Shown: positions 26,306-35,616, counted from the first letter of the stretch. The stretch is 64,000 bases of DNA from Alteribacter natronophilus (GCF_006007885.1 NZ_VCRO01000001.1:1240001-1304000), one strand, 5' to 3'. Made by a program: numbers and translations. Notes: generated by a model from the letters alone, not told the origin.

Positions 26306-26851
26306 GTGACAGACAAGCGCATGGTAGCAAAACAGGCACCAAGATTCGAAATGGACGCAGTACTTCCTAATAAGGAATTCGGGAAAGTCTCTCTCGAAGA
26401 AAATATGAAAAACGACAAGTGGACAGTCCTTTACTTCTATCCGATGGACTTCACATTCGTCTGCCCTACGGAAATCACCTCCCTCAGTGACCGTCAGGAT
26501 GAATTCGAGGATCTCGATGCCGAAGTAATCGGCGTTTCTACAGATACAATCCACACACACCTTGCATGGATTAATACTGACCGTGACGATAACGGCCTTG
26601 GTAAGCTCGAGCATTCACTTGCAGCGGACACGAACCACCGTGTCGCCCGTGAATACGGCGTACTTCTCGAAGATGAAGGTGTAGCACTCCGCGGACTCTT
26701 CATCATCAGTCCTGAAGGCGAGCTTATGTACTCGGTTGTCAACCATAACAACATCGGCCGTGACGTAGACGAAACCCTGCGCGTGCTGCAGGCACTTCAG
26801 ACAGGTGGGCTCTGCCCTGCAAACTGGAAGCCGGGACAGGCGACCCTCTAA
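26306..26851 (+). CDS. ykuU: 2-Cys peroxiredoxin (YkuU/AhpC-TSA family)
   Basis: 181 residues from GTG at 26306, 7 nt after AAAGGAGA; the ORF extends upstream to 26231 through the promoter, which is rejected. Reduces H2O2 and organic peroxides in the cytoplasm. Peroxidatic Cys53 in DFTFVCPTEITSLSD and resolving Cys near 170 in GGLCPANWKPGQ identify a typical 2-Cys enzyme. A perfect PerR box precedes the promoter. A thioredoxin-like partner gene follows, as in B. subtilis ykuUV. Confidence 0.95.
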   Translation: MTDKRMVAKQAPRFEMDAVLPNKEFGKVSLEENMKNDKWTVLYFYPMDFTFVCPTEITSLSDRQDEFEDLDAEVIGVSTDTIHTHLAWINTDRDDNGLGKLEHSLAADTNHRVAREYGVLLEDEGVALRGLFIISPEGELMYSVVNHNNIGRDVDETLRVLQALQTGGLCPANWKPGQATL

Positions 26852-26953
26852 CTTAAGCAGAAATTCCCTGTGCACGGTGTCATCCCGGCATCGTGCCTCC
26901 TTTAATTGTGAACTGCCGAACAGAACAACTACCAGTACAGGAGTGATGACTTT

Positions 26954-27403
26954 ATGAAACTTAGAGCAGAAATGCCTGAACTTACAGGCGCCACAGAATG
27001 GCTCAACGATGAACTTACCCGTGAAGATCTTGTAGGAGATAAACCAACCCTGTTCCACTTCTGGTCTGTCAGCTGCGGACTCTGTAAAGAAGCGATGCCG
27101 GACATCAACGAATTCCGTGACGAATTCGAAGATGATCTGAACGTGGTGGCTGTTCATATGCCGCGTTCCGAGAAAGATCTGGACATGAGCGTTATTAAAG
27201 CGATGGCTATGAGCCACGACATTACCCAGCCGATTTTTGTGGACAACGAACACAAACTTACAGATGCATTTGAAAACCAGTATGTCCCTGCCTACTACGT
27301 GTTCGACGAAGAAGGCAAACTTCGCCACTTCCAGGCTGGCGGAGGCGGTATGAAAATGCTCCGTAAGCGGGTAAACCGCGTTCTTGGAAATGAAGAGAAA
27401 TAA
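26954..27403 (+). CDS. ykuV: Thiol-disulfide oxidoreductase YkuV
   Basis: 149 residues, aligning throughout with B. subtilis YkuV. Thioredoxin fold with the active-site CxxC at residues 41-44 in SVSCGLCKEAMPD and the cis-Pro region YVPAYYVFD. No signal peptide, so cytoplasmic. It lies 102 bp after the peroxiredoxin gene with its own ribosome site (AGGAG) and likely recycles that enzyme or other thiols; this partnership is inference from adjacency. Confidence 0.93.
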   Translation: MKLRAEMPELTGATEWLNDELTREDLVGDKPTLFHFWSVSCGLCKEAMPDINEFRDEFEDDLNVVAVHMPRSEKDLDMSVIKAMAMSHDITQPIFVDNEHKLTDAFENQYVPAYYVFDEEGKLRHFQAGGGGMKMLRKRVNRVLGNEEK

Positions 27404-27418
27404 AGAATCGTTTTTAAG

Positions 27419-27460
27419 CCCCCGTCTGTGAGCTTGTGTGCACAGACGGGGTATTTTGTT
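27419..27460 (+). terminator. Terminator after ykuV
   Basis: CCCCGTCTGTG pairs with CACAGACGGGG, followed by TATTTTG. Confidence 0.8.
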
Positions 27461-27627
27461 AAACAGAAGTGCGGACCGGAATCGGAATAATATTAAGTAC
27501 CAGTTCCGTATTCCGAGTGACTTCACGAGAAGAAAACCACACAGGCAGAAAACTCCCCCTCCTTCTGTAAATTTGCTGCTGTAAGTTGACTTAAGCCTTT
27601 CGTTTTAGCTATTCTAGAGGAGGACAG

Positions 27628-27667
27628 GCGCTGCCGGGGTCACTGAGGTGAACCCGAAAGGCGGAGC
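27628..27667 (+). other. Possible structured leader before deoD
   Basis: In the 295-bp ykuV-deoD gap, GGGGTCAC can pair with GTGAACCC (one mismatch, loop TGAG), enclosed by an imperfect outer stem between GCGCTGCC and GGCGGAGC. An AGAGGAGG site stands just before it without a gene. I do not recognise it as a known riboswitch. Confidence 0.3.
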
Positions 27668-27698
27668 TTAATTGAAGGATTTTATAGGAGGCTTTATT

Positions 27699-28409
27699 AT
27701 GAGCGTACATATTGGTGCCAAAGAAGGCGAAATTGCAGAATCCATTCTGCTTCCCGGGGACCCTCTCCGTGCGAAATATATCGCTGAAAACTTTCTCGAA
27801 GACGTAACCTGCTACAACGAAGTCCGGGGCATGCTCGGCTACACAGGAACATACAAAGGTGAGCGTATCTCCGTTCAGGGAACGGGAATGGGTGTACCGT
27901 CCATCTCCATCTACGTACACGAGCTGATCAACAGCTACGGGGTCAAGAATCTGATTCGCGTAGGTACGTGCGGAGCTTTCCAGAAAGATGTAAAAGTCCG
28001 TGACGTGATCCTCGCCCAGAGTGCTTCCAGTGATTCCGGGGTGAACCGCCGTTACTTTGACGGCATCGACTTCGCTCCTACAGCGGACTTCGGGCTATTA
28101 AAAGCCGCATACGATGGTGCAGTGGAAAGCGGTCTGAATGTGCGAGTCGGGAACGTCTTTACAAGTGACGTTTTCTACAACGACTACAAGGACACTGTTC
28201 AGAAGCTTGCCGATCACCAGGTACTGGCAGTTGAAATGGAATCTTCCGCCCTTTACACGATTGCTGCACGCTTTGGTGTACATGCCCTGAGCGTTCTTAC
28301 TGTGAGTGACCATCTCATCACTGGTGAGGAAACAAGCTCCCAGGAGCGCCAGGAAACGTTCAACGAAATGGTTGAGGTTGCACTGACAGCTGCAATTCAG
28401 TCTAAATAA
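27699..28409 (+). CDS. deoD: Purine-nucleoside phosphorylase, DeoD type
   Basis: About 236 residues from ATG at 27699, 7 nt after AGGAGG. Phosphorolysis of purine (deoxy)nucleosides in salvage; hexameric enzyme family. Motifs: [14 protein letters not shown] (phosphate site), [36 protein letters not shown] (ribose contact) and [10 protein letters not shown] with the catalytic Asp. Monocistronic, closed by the hairpin that belongs to the R3 repeat unit. Confidence 0.96.
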   Translation: MSVHIGAKEGEIAESILLPGDPLRAKYIAENFLEDVTCYNEVRGMLGYTGTYKGERISVQGTGMGVPSISIYVHELINSYGVKNLIRVGTCGAFQKDVKVRDVILAQSASSDSGVNRRYFDGIDFAPTADFGLLKAAYDGAVESGLNVRVGNVFTSDVFYNDYKDTVQKLADHQVLAVEMESSALYTIAARFGVHALSVLTVSDHLITGEETSSQERQETFNEMVEVALTAAIQSK

Positions 28410-28439
28410 GAAATAGAATAAGAAAATCCAGCTAATAAG

Positions 28440-28472
28440 AAGGGCCCTCACCATCGGTGAGGGCCTTTTCCT
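28440..28472 (+). terminator. Terminator hairpin after deoD, covarying with the mrp terminator
   Basis: A 13-bp stem (28440-28452 with 28456-28468, one G-U pair) and the loop ATC, followed by TTTTCCTG. Relative to 21375-21403, two stem pairs are changed on both sides (T-A to C-G and A-T to G-C), so pairing is kept. Confidence 0.85.
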
Positions 28473-28491
28473 GTATGAGTATACTAATTTT

Positions 28492-28677
28492 GATTGTTCA
28501 AAAATACACTCGCTTGCCGCGGGCAAGGCTGCAGCTAGCCGGGGAAGTACTTCTGCTTCTTCCTCTGCAAGTTGAACTTGGAAGCTGTCTGCGTCGAAGC
28601 AGCTCGAAGCCTGCACAGGGTGTATACGCTCGCAGCTCTTGCTTTTCCCGCAGGCGTCTCGTGATTTTTGAACAATC
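28492..28677. repeat. Dispersed repeat with perfect 14-bp inverted ends (copy R3)
   Basis: 186-bp unit with the same GATTGTTCAAAAAT inverted ends and end-proximal sequence as R2 but a longer, different centre that contains its own short inverted pieces (for example GAAGC and GCTTC). It separates deoD from the lipoate ligase gene. Confidence 0.8.
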
Positions 28678-28706
28678 TATAATATCCTTAATCCTTATAC
28701 CTTCTT

Positions 28707-29696
28707 TCAGTATACGAGATCAACGAGCTCTTCTTTCGGTACGGGACCGAAATAATGCTTTGTATCGAGTTCGTTAAAGACCTGTTCGATTTCCTCCCTC
28801 GAGTAACGGCTGCCGATCAGCGCCTTTTCAACATCGATCACTTCCCCGGCACCGAAAAAATCCCCGAAGATTTTGCAGTCTGTAATCAACCCTTTTCTGA
28901 CGTCAAGGCGGATATCCACGGTCCCTGCGTCAAAACGTCTGGAACGTTTAAGATCAAATTTAGGAGATTTCCCGTAATTCCAGTCCCAGTTCCGGTATCG
29001 TTCGGAAGAAATACGTTCAATTCCCTTCCAGTCTTCCTCAGTAAGCTTATACTCCGGAATGTCTTCTGTTCCATCAAAAATATAGCGGAGCAGAAGGTTC
29101 TTAAATTCCTCCATTGAAAGAGGCTCATCAAGAAATTCATTAATGTTTGCCACCCGGCTGCGGATCGATTTGATTCCCTTTGAACGGATTTTCTCATCAC
29201 TTACATTCAGGGCTTTCACCACGTTTTCCATCTCCGAATCAAGAAGAAGTGTGCCGTGGCTGAACATTCTGCCTTTGATCGTATACTGTGCGTTACCTGA
29301 GATTTTCCGTTCCCCGACCTGGAGATCGTTTCTTCCGGTCATCTCAGCATCCACGCCCAGTTTCTGAAGGGCGTCCACTACCGGCCGGGTAAATTTGCGG
29401 AAATTGTGAAAGCTCTCTCCGTCATCCTTTGTAATAAAACTGAAATTCAGATTACCCGTATCATGGTAAACAGCCCCGCCTCCACTGAGCCGGCGGACGA
29501 CTTTAATGCCGTTCTCATCCACGTAATCCCTGTTAATTTCCTCAATCGTGTTCTGATTCTTCCCGACAATAATTGACGGTCCGTTAACATAAAAAAGCAG
29601 ATATGTATCTTCCGGATCGAGGTGTTTAAGGGCGTATTCCTCAATGGCAAGGTTGATTTGAGGATCCGTAATTCCCTCGTTACTGATAAACTTCAT
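28707..29696 (-). CDS. lplJ: Lipoate-protein ligase
   Basis: 329 residues, two-domain LplA type. Attaches lipoate to E2/GcvH proteins using ATP. N-terminal catalytic domain shows RRLSGGGAVYHDTGNLNFSF, GRNDLQVGERKISGNAQY with the catalytic Lys and HGTLLLDSEME; a C-terminal accessory domain of about 80 residues follows. Ribosome site GAGGAGG before the start. Same length and arrangement as B. subtilis LplJ. Stands alone between a repeat and the germination operon. Confidence 0.93.
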   Translation of the reverse strand: MKFISNEGITDPQINLAIEEYALKHLDPEDTYLLFYVNGPSIIVGKNQNTIEEINRDYVDENGIKVVRRLSGGGAVYHDTGNLNFSFITKDDGESFHNFRKFTRPVVDALQKLGVDAEMTGRNDLQVGERKISGNAQYTIKGRMFSHGTLLLDSEMENVVKALNVSDEKIRSKGIKSIRSRVANINEFLDEPLSMEEFKNLLLRYIFDGTEDIPEYKLTEEDWKGIERISSERYRNWDWNYGKSPKFDLKRSRRFDAGTVDIRLDVRKGLITDCKIFGDFFGAGEVIDVEKALIGSRYSREEIEQVFNELDTKHYFGPVPKEELVDLVY

Positions 29697-29833
29697 GATG
29701 CTTCCTCCTCATAACTGTTTATTTCTTATTTTAGCACACTCAGGTCGGACTGCCACATTCTGCCCAGACGTGTATAATTTGCCCGGTTACTGAGAGACAT
29801 TAAGGATATGACATTTTCAGGAGGCGAGCTGCA

Positions 29834-31357
29834 GTGGGCCTGTTTAAAGCTTTTAAACATACGAAAAACAGCGCAAAGAAAGGGCAGAAGCAGGAGCAGC
29901 TCGTTGAGCCGCCGGATATTCCCACCTTCCCGGTCTCCTTTGACATGAATAAGAACCGCCGTTACATCAAGGAGACACTTTACTACACGGAAGATCTCGT
30001 TGAAAAAAGTCTGAGAACCGAACTGCCCGGCACGTGTCACCTTTTTTACATTGAGACGATGTCAGATACCGACAAGCTCAACAGTTACCTTTATCAGAAA
30101 CTGAGGGATATCGACTCGGAGGTAAAACTCGAGCGGATGCTTCAGGATATGGATTCGGCCAAAATGGTCCATCTCTCGGATGCTGTCAGTGAACTTCTTT
30201 CAGGGAAAAGCATTCTTCTTCTTGAAGGAAAGGGCCACTGCTATATTCTCAGTACCAACAGCGTGGTCAAGCGGGATATCGGAGAGCCGGATAACGAACA
30301 GGTTATCCGGGGAAGCCACAGCGGCTTTATCGAAAACATCGGGGTCAATATCCAGCTTATAAGAAATCTCATCAGCCATCCGACGCTCCAGGTGAACTAT
30401 ACGACTCTTGGGGAACTTTCACAGACGAAAACAGCCATGATGTATATGGAAGGAAGAGCGGACCCTGAAGTGGTTGATGAAATACAGAGAAGGCTCAAAA
30501 AGATCAAAGTAGATCAACTGCTCAATAACGGGGTGCTTGAGGAGTATCTGGAGGATAATATCTATTCACTGTTTCCCCAGTTCATCAGCACGGAACGGGC
30601 CGACAGGGCGGCCCTTAACCTTCTTGACGGCCGGATACTCATCCTGACCGACGGGGATCCCACTGTGCTGGTTCTGCCGGTCACATTTTTTTCGTTCTTT
30701 CAGTCAACCGACGATTATAACAGCCGCTGGGCAGCAGGGAATTTTTTCCGGCTGATCCGGGTCATCAGTTTCCTCCTGGCAGTGACACTGCCGGGAATCT
30801 ACATTGCGATCATCTCGTTTCATTTCGAGATTATTCCTTTTGGCATGACGTATGTAATTAAGGATGCAGTTGAACACATACCCTATCCTCCCCTGGTGGA
30901 GGCGATGATTATGGAGCTGACCCTGGAGCTGATCCGTGAGGCCGGTATCCGGCTGCCGACACCTATCGGGCAGACGATCGGCATTGTCGGTGGTCTTGTT
31001 ATCGGGGATGCCGTTGTCAACGCCGGTTTCATTTCCAGTATCATGATCATCGTTGTTGCCCTGACCGCCATATCCTCTTTCGTTGTACCCGTTCACGAAA
31101 TGAGTATGGCAATGAGACTTCTCCGGTATCCAATCATGATCATGGCTTCCATGCTCGGTTTTCTCGGTATCGTCTTCTGTCTGAGCCTGTATCTTATACA
31201 CCTCTGCAAACTGACCAGTATCGGCCAGCCTTTTTTCTATCCGTTTGCACCACTGAATGCCAAAGGGCTGTTAAACCGGTTTATCCGTCTACCGCACACG
31301 GTCTATGTTGAAAATAGTCCTAAAAAAAAGGGAAAAGGCCAGTCACAGAAATCCTGA
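29834..31357 (+). CDS. Spore germination receptor subunit A (GerA family)
   Basis: 507 residues from GTG at 29834, after AGGAGGCG. Inner-membrane subunit of a nutrient germinant receptor. The N-terminal half (about 1-280) is a soluble two-lobed domain; the C-terminal half contains about five membrane segments, with GIRLPTPIGQTIGIVGGLVIGD, a family hallmark, and ends in a basic tail. First of three overlapping or closely spaced genes (A-B-C). Which germinant it detects, and whether it is GerK, GerA or GerB type, cannot be told. Confidence 0.94.
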   Translation: MGLFKAFKHTKNSAKKGQKQEQLVEPPDIPTFPVSFDMNKNRRYIKETLYYTEDLVEKSLRTELPGTCHLFYIETMSDTDKLNSYLYQKLRDIDSEVKLERMLQDMDSAKMVHLSDAVSELLSGKSILLLEGKGHCYILSTNSVVKRDIGEPDNEQVIRGSHSGFIENIGVNIQLIRNLISHPTLQVNYTTLGELSQTKTAMMYMEGRADPEVVDEIQRRLKKIKVDQLLNNGVLEEYLEDNIYSLFPQFISTERADRAALNLLDGRILILTDGDPTVLVLPVTFFSFFQSTDDYNSRWAAGNFFRLIRVISFLLAVTLPGIYIAIISFHFEIIPFGMTYVIKDAVEHIPYPPLVEAMIMELTLELIREAGIRLPTPIGQTIGIVGGLVIGDAVVNAGFISSIMIIVVALTAISSFVVPVHEMSMAMRLLRYPIMIMASMLGFLGIVFCLSLYLIHLCKLTSIGQPFFYPFAPLNAKGLLNRFIRLPHTVYVENSPKKKGKGQSQKS

Positions 31358-31388
31358 TCCTGACACAGCCATCTGAGGAGCGACTTCT

Positions 31389-32510
31389 ATGAACGTAAAA
31401 ATGAAAATCTCACATCCGCAGCTGTTTTTTTTCATTGTGCAGACCCAGATTGGCGTTGGGATTCTTTCCCTTTCGTTCAGCGTTCATGAAGAAGCCGGCT
31501 GGGATGGGTGGATGAGCGTTTTCCTGGGAGGGATCGGCATCCAGCTCATCATACTCCTTCTATATGCACTGTCGTCCCGCTATCCGGAGCATATACTCTT
31601 TCATGCCATGGAACTTATCGCCGGACGACTGACAGGGAGGCTGATCACAACGGCCTATACGATTTATTTTATAACCGTTGCGATCCTGGTGCTGGTTATT
31701 TACAAAAATATCATTCTGACGTGGCTGTTTCCCGCTACTCCCGGCTGGGTTATTCAGCTGCTTCTAATTATCAGTGCCTGGTATTTAAGCCGGGAAAAGC
31801 TGCATATTATTGTCAGGTTTTATGTGTTCGTCAGTGCCCTCTTTCTCCTTGTTGTCGGGGTTCTTTTATTCGCCCTTGGAGACCTTAATCCACTGTACAT
31901 TTTTCCAATCGGACATCACGGCATCGGGCCCATCCTGAAAGGGGTCATGGCTGCCATGCAGGCGATGCTCGGATTCAGTGTCTTTATGTTTATCTTTCCT
32001 TATATTGAATACAAAAAAAAGCGGGATGTCCTTAAAACGGCGACTTTTGCCAACCTGTTTACGACAGCCTTTTACGGAATTACCGTGCTTATAACAATGA
32101 TGTTTTTCAGTCCGCCTGAACTGAAACTCGTGCCGCAGCCGCTTCTCTATATGCTTAAGACTTTCAGCACACCGGTAATTGACAGACTGGATCTGATTTT
32201 TCTTGCCATGTGGATTGTGAGTGTTACCACCTCCCTGATGACCTATGTGTACCTTGCCTCATTGTCCGGTGCGCACCTCCTTAAAGGAGTCAAACGGAAA
32301 AAGCTGACACTCTGGACGTCAGGGGCCATATTTTTCATAGCCATGGGACCGACAAATAATCTGACAATATCCAAGTTCGCCGAAGGAGTGGATTATTTCA
32401 GTATCGTCATGGTCATTGTGATCCCCCTGCTCCTTTACCTCCTGTCACTGATCAGGGGAAAACCCTCTTCTAAAGGAGGACAGCAACATGAAACGACTCA
32501 TTCCTCTTAG
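31389..32510 (+). CDS. Spore germination receptor subunit B (GerAB/APC family)
   Basis: 373 residues with about ten membrane segments. The family resembles amino-acid/polyamine transporters and forms the germinant-binding pocket and ion path of the receptor. The start HPQLFFFIVQTQIGVGILSL is typical of GerB subunits. Ribosome site GAGGAG. Its end overlaps subunit C by 23 bp. Confidence 0.93.
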   Translation: MNVKMKISHPQLFFFIVQTQIGVGILSLSFSVHEEAGWDGWMSVFLGGIGIQLIILLLYALSSRYPEHILFHAMELIAGRLTGRLITTAYTIYFITVAILVLVIYKNIILTWLFPATPGWVIQLLLIISAWYLSREKLHIIVRFYVFVSALFLLVVGVLLFALGDLNPLYIFPIGHHGIGPILKGVMAAMQAMLGFSVFMFIFPYIEYKKKRDVLKTATFANLFTTAFYGITVLITMMFFSPPELKLVPQPLLYMLKTFSTPVIDRLDLIFLAMWIVSVTTSLMTYVYLASLSGAHLLKGVKRKKLTLWTSGAIFFIAMGPTNNLTISKFAEGVDYFSIVMVIVIPLLLYLLSLIRGKPSSKGGQQHETTHSS

Positions 32511-33600
32511 CCTTGCCATCCTCCTGCTTCTTTCCGGCTGCTGGGACAGCAGGCAGCTGAGGGATATTACGATTGCAAAGAGTGCCGCTCTGGACCTTCT
32601 GGATGACGGCATATACCAGTCCACAATCTCTTCACCTGTGCCCCGGAAGTACCAGGCGGAAGAACGGACGCTGGTCGTGTCAGGAACAGGCCATACAATC
32701 AGGGAAGCGCGGATGGCACTTGATGGGAAAGTATCCGAACAGATTGATACCGCAAAGCTGCGGATCCTCGTGCTTGGTGAACCGCTCGCCCGTAAAAATA
32801 TCTTTCCTCCACTCGACATTATGTACAGGGACCCCCGCTCGTCCCTCGGTGCGAAAATCGCTGTGTTTGACGGTGTGGGAAGTAACCTCATTCACATGAA
32901 ACTGACCGATAAACCGCGAACGAGTGAATTTGTGGCTGAACTCCTTGAAACTGCTGAGTCGAACACCATTGTAGATGATATCAATGTGCAGCTCATCTGT
33001 CCGATTATGATGGATCCGGGGGAGGATATGATTTTACCTTATATAGGAGTGGACGAGGAGGATAATCCCCGACTGATCGGTAATGCCCTTTTCAACGGAG
33101 ATACGATGACCGGGTCTCTATCCGTGGAGGATTCCACCCTTCTGCTGCTTATGAAAGGAAAGCTCGGATCGGCCACATTTCTTACCGAAAAAGTTCACCA
33201 GGAGGAAGAAGAGGATGACAAGGACAACTACATCACCCTTCGTATAAGAGATACAGCGGCCAGCACAGAGGTGACCGTGAATCATGCTTCGGATGAGGTA
33301 ACAGCAAATGTAAAACTGACGATGAAAGTTGAAGCAATTGAGTATCCCCACAACGAACTCACTGAGAAAGAAAACATAGCAAAACTCAACACCAGTCTGG
33401 AGGAGCAGTTCACAGCTGAAGCAGGCGAAATCTTTAAGACCCTGCAGGAATCCAACTGTGATGCGCTTGGAATCGGCCGCAGGGTACTGGTCCATCACCC
33501 TGACTTCTGGGATACACACAAATGGAACGAGTTATACCCTGAAATCACCATAGAACCAGAAATAAAAGTGGAGATCGTCGATCACGGGATTATTAATTAG
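32488..33600 (+). CDS. Spore germination receptor lipoprotein subunit C (GerAC family)
   Basis: 370 residues. A lipoprotein signal ends in LLLLSGCWDSRQLRDI with the acylated Cys at 18; CWDxRE-like start is the GerC hallmark. The soluble part sits on the outer face of the spore inner membrane. Start lies within the 3' end of subunit B (AAAGGAGGACAGCAAC before ATG). Confidence 0.94.
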   Translation: MKRLIPLSLAILLLLSGCWDSRQLRDITIAKSAALDLLDDGIYQSTISSPVPRKYQAEERTLVVSGTGHTIREARMALDGKVSEQIDTAKLRILVLGEPLARKNIFPPLDIMYRDPRSSLGAKIAVFDGVGSNLIHMKLTDKPRTSEFVAELLETAESNTIVDDINVQLICPIMMDPGEDMILPYIGVDEEDNPRLIGNALFNGDTMTGSLSVEDSTLLLLMKGKLGSATFLTEKVHQEEEEDDKDNYITLRIRDTAASTEVTVNHASDEVTANVKLTMKVEAIEYPHNELTEKENIAKLNTSLEEQFTAEAGEIFKTLQESNCDALGIGRRVLVHHPDFWDTHKWNELYPEITIEPEIKVEIVDHGIIN

Positions 33601-33627
33601 CAGAAATCGAATGCCGTAAACAGGAAA

Positions 33628-33658
33628 CACCGGGGGAGGACTACTCCTCTTCCCGGTG
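33628..33658. terminator. Hairpin between the germination operon and 33641 gene
   Basis: CACCGGG pairs with CCCGGTG and an inner GAGGA with TCCTC. It overlaps the stop of the minus-strand gene and has no long T run, so termination is only probable. Confidence 0.45.
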
Positions 33659-33934
33659 AATGGCGTTTTGTATGGCTTTTCCAAATGCAAAACCGAGCAG
33701 GCTCAGAAATGAGTAAAATGCAGCGTACCCGTAAATTGGCGGCTCAAGTGTAAATCTCTGGACTGTTATCATTAAGGCTGTTCCTGCTGCAAAAACAGCC
33801 AGGAATGTCATTACAGGGTTCAGTCTGTACCGCCTGCCTGCTGTACTGGCAAAAATACCGGCCAGAAGGGCAAAAAGCGGATTCACAACGAACAACAGTA
33901 CGATTTCAGTGCCGGCTAGATCTGTGACCAGCAT
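33641..33934 (-). CDS. Small membrane protein of unknown function
   Basis: 97 residues with three hydrophobic segments (about 9-29, 38-58, 68-86) and a charged C-terminus ending HREEE. It resembles small hypothetical Bacillus membrane proteins, perhaps the DUF2651 type; the family call is weak. Ribosome site GGGGGAGGGAG before ATG. Convergent with the germination operon. Confidence 0.6.
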   Translation of the reverse strand: MLVTDLAGTEIVLLFVVNPLFALLAGIFASTAGRRYRLNPVMTFLAVFAAGTALMITVQRFTLEPPIYGYAAFYSFLSLLGFAFGKAIQNAIHREEE

Positions 33935-34171
33935 GCTGCTCCCTCCCCCTGTATCATGAGTTCTTACTTAAAATATTACCATACTTCAGGGTTTATCACC
34001 TTATCTCACGTACTTTTGCGACAGGTGCAGGAGGGAAATCCGGCAGATAGCAGCAGACAGGCTGCCCGTGTGCGTGAAAACGCCCCGGAAAACTGACTTC
34101 ATTTCCCAGTGTCCATTGGGACTTGTTTATTTAATCCGTGCACATCCTATGTCCGAAAGGGAGTGAAAATC

Positions 34172-34612
34172 ATGAACCAGTCCATTCGCGATTATATGAG
34201 CAAAGGGTGTGCTTCATGTTCGCCTGAACAGAGCATCCAGGAAGTTGCTGCCCTTATGGAGCAGAACGACTGCGGTGCCATCCCGGTTGTGGAAAATGGC
34301 CAGATCCGCGGTATTATTACAGACCGTGACCTTACCCTCCGTGCAACAGCCCACAACCTCTCTCCGGATACGCCGTGCTCACAGTGCATGAGTGCTACGG
34401 TTACTGTAGCTGACAGTCAGATGGATGTTCACGAAGCTGCCCGTCTCATGGCGGAGAACCAGATTCGCCGTCTTCCGGTGGTGGAAAACGGTCAGGTGGT
34501 CGGGATGCTTTCGCTTGGAGACCTGTCAACGCAGGATATTTACGCCAATGAAGCCGGTGAGGCTCTCAGCAGCATCTCCTGTAAAGCACATCATCCGAAC
34601 AACCTGCAGTAA
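34172..34612 (+). CDS. CBS-domain protein
   Basis: 146 residues from ATG at 34172 after AAAGGGAGTG. Consists of two CBS domains and nothing else: first SIRDYMSKGCASCSPEQSIQ with GAIPVVENGQIRGIITDRDL, second CMSATVTVADSQMDVHEAA with RRLPVVENGQVVGMLSLGDL. Such stand-alone pairs (B. subtilis YhcV-like) bind adenine nucleotides; partner unknown. Monocistronic with a strong terminator. Confidence 0.9.
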   Translation: MNQSIRDYMSKGCASCSPEQSIQEVAALMEQNDCGAIPVVENGQIRGIITDRDLTLRATAHNLSPDTPCSQCMSATVTVADSQMDVHEAARLMAENQIRRLPVVENGQVVGMLSLGDLSTQDIYANEAGEALSSISCKAHHPNNLQ

Positions 34613-34625
34613 GCTCTTTTTTGAA

Positions 34626-34658
34626 AAACAGCCGCTCCCCAGGCGGCTGTTTTTTCTA
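34626..34658 (+). terminator. Terminator after the CBS-domain gene
   Basis: AAACAGCCGC pairs with GCGGCTGTTT, followed by TTTTC. Confidence 0.85.
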
Positions 34659-34716
34659 TCTCGTCTAAATGTGTTAAAATTGTAAGTAAGCTTAAGTCAG
34701 GAGGAGATTTACAAAC

Positions 34717-34863
34717 ATGGCGATACGAATGATCTGCCCTGATTGTAAAGGAACAGGCGAGATTGAGAAGGAAATACTTTTCATAAAAAGAACCTCTGCG
34801 TGCCAGGCATGTAAAGGTTCGGGAAGTAAAGAAACAACACTCAAGCGGAAAACTGCAATTTAA
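34717..34863 (+). CDS. Small DnaJ-type zinc-finger protein
   Basis: 48 residues, too short for most gene callers. AGGAGGAG precedes the ATG. It contains two CxxCxGxG-type knuckles, CPDCKGTG and CQACKGSG, exactly the half-sites of the DnaJ zinc finger, joined by a charged 20-residue linker. Probably one zinc-binding hairpin. Role unknown; homologous short Bacillus proteins are annotated as hypothetical. It has its own terminator. Confidence 0.75.
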   Translation: MAIRMICPDCKGTGEIEKEILFIKRTSACQACKGSGSKETTLKRKTAI

Positions 34864-34873
34864 ATTCATCTGC

Positions 34874-34902
34874 TTCCACGGCTCAGGATTGCCGTGGTTT
34901 TT
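34874..34902 (+). terminator. Terminator after the small zinc-finger gene
   Basis: CCACGGC pairs with GCCGTGG, followed by TTTTTC. Confidence 0.8.
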
Positions 34903-34951
34903 CGTGCACTTTTAGACGTTTTTCCAATTTTTACAGATCGCGGTGATGACT

Positions 34952-35584
34952 GTGTTAAAAGATACCGGTGAAAGGGTCATCCCCGAAGCCATGAAGCCTA
35001 TGAATGAGTCCCTTCTGGAGCATATCGCCCGCTACCATTTCTCTGCAGCATATGTCACCGGGAGGACTCTGGACATTGCCTGCGGCACAGGTTACGGGGC
35101 GAAGTTTATTGCAAAAACACGGAAGAAACAGATCTCTGATATGCTCGGTGTGGACGTCTGCCCGGAAACAATCGACTATGCAGTAAAACATTATTATCAT
35201 CCCCTGCTGAAATTTCAGACAGGTGATGCCCTCGACCCTGAACTGAAAAAACAGATCGGGACCTTTGATACGATCCTTTCTTTTGAAACCATCGAACACG
35301 TTCCGGACGATCGTGTGTTTCTGAGCCGGCTGAATGAACTTCTTAACCCCGGCGGTACACTTGTAATCTCCACCCCTTTTGGTGAAGGGCGCGGTGTACC
35401 ATGCGGCCAGGAGTTTCACTATCACCAGCTTACGGAGGCGGAGTTCTTTTCGCTTTTTCAGGAACAGCAGTACGATTTCGCGGAGATTTCGCACTTTTTC
35501 CAGAACGGCGTGGCCATCGAGAGCACGAAGCGTAAGGACGTCTATTACCCTATCGGTATTGCAGTATGTAAAAAACAGCTGTAG
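34952..35584 (+). CDS. Class I SAM-dependent methyltransferase
   Basis: About 210 residues. Start uncertain: GTG at 34952 follows GGTGAT at usable spacing; ATG 34946 and GTG 34943 are alternatives. SAM motif LDIACGTGYGAKF, motif II GVDVCPETIDYA, then FDTILSFETIEHVPDD and LNPGGTLVISTPFGEG place it among small-molecule or ubiquinone-type methyltransferases. Substrate unknown. Confidence 0.85.
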   Translation: MLKDTGERVIPEAMKPMNESLLEHIARYHFSAAYVTGRTLDIACGTGYGAKFIAKTRKKQISDMLGVDVCPETIDYAVKHYYHPLLKFQTGDALDPELKKQIGTFDTILSFETIEHVPDDRVFLSRLNELLNPGGTLVISTPFGEGRGVPCGQEFHYHQLTEAEFFSLFQEQQYDFAEISHFFQNGVAIESTKRKDVYYPIGIAVCKKQL

Positions 35585-35616
35585 ATAGATCCTTCCCCGT
35601 TTTCCGTTTATTCTTA

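Noticed and set aside
26615-27526. Minus-strand open frame of 303 codons
   Set aside because: Antisense to the peroxiredoxin and ykuV genes and runs through the intergenic terminator.
33641-33934. Membership of the 97-residue gene in the germination operon
   Set aside because: It is on the opposite strand and convergent.
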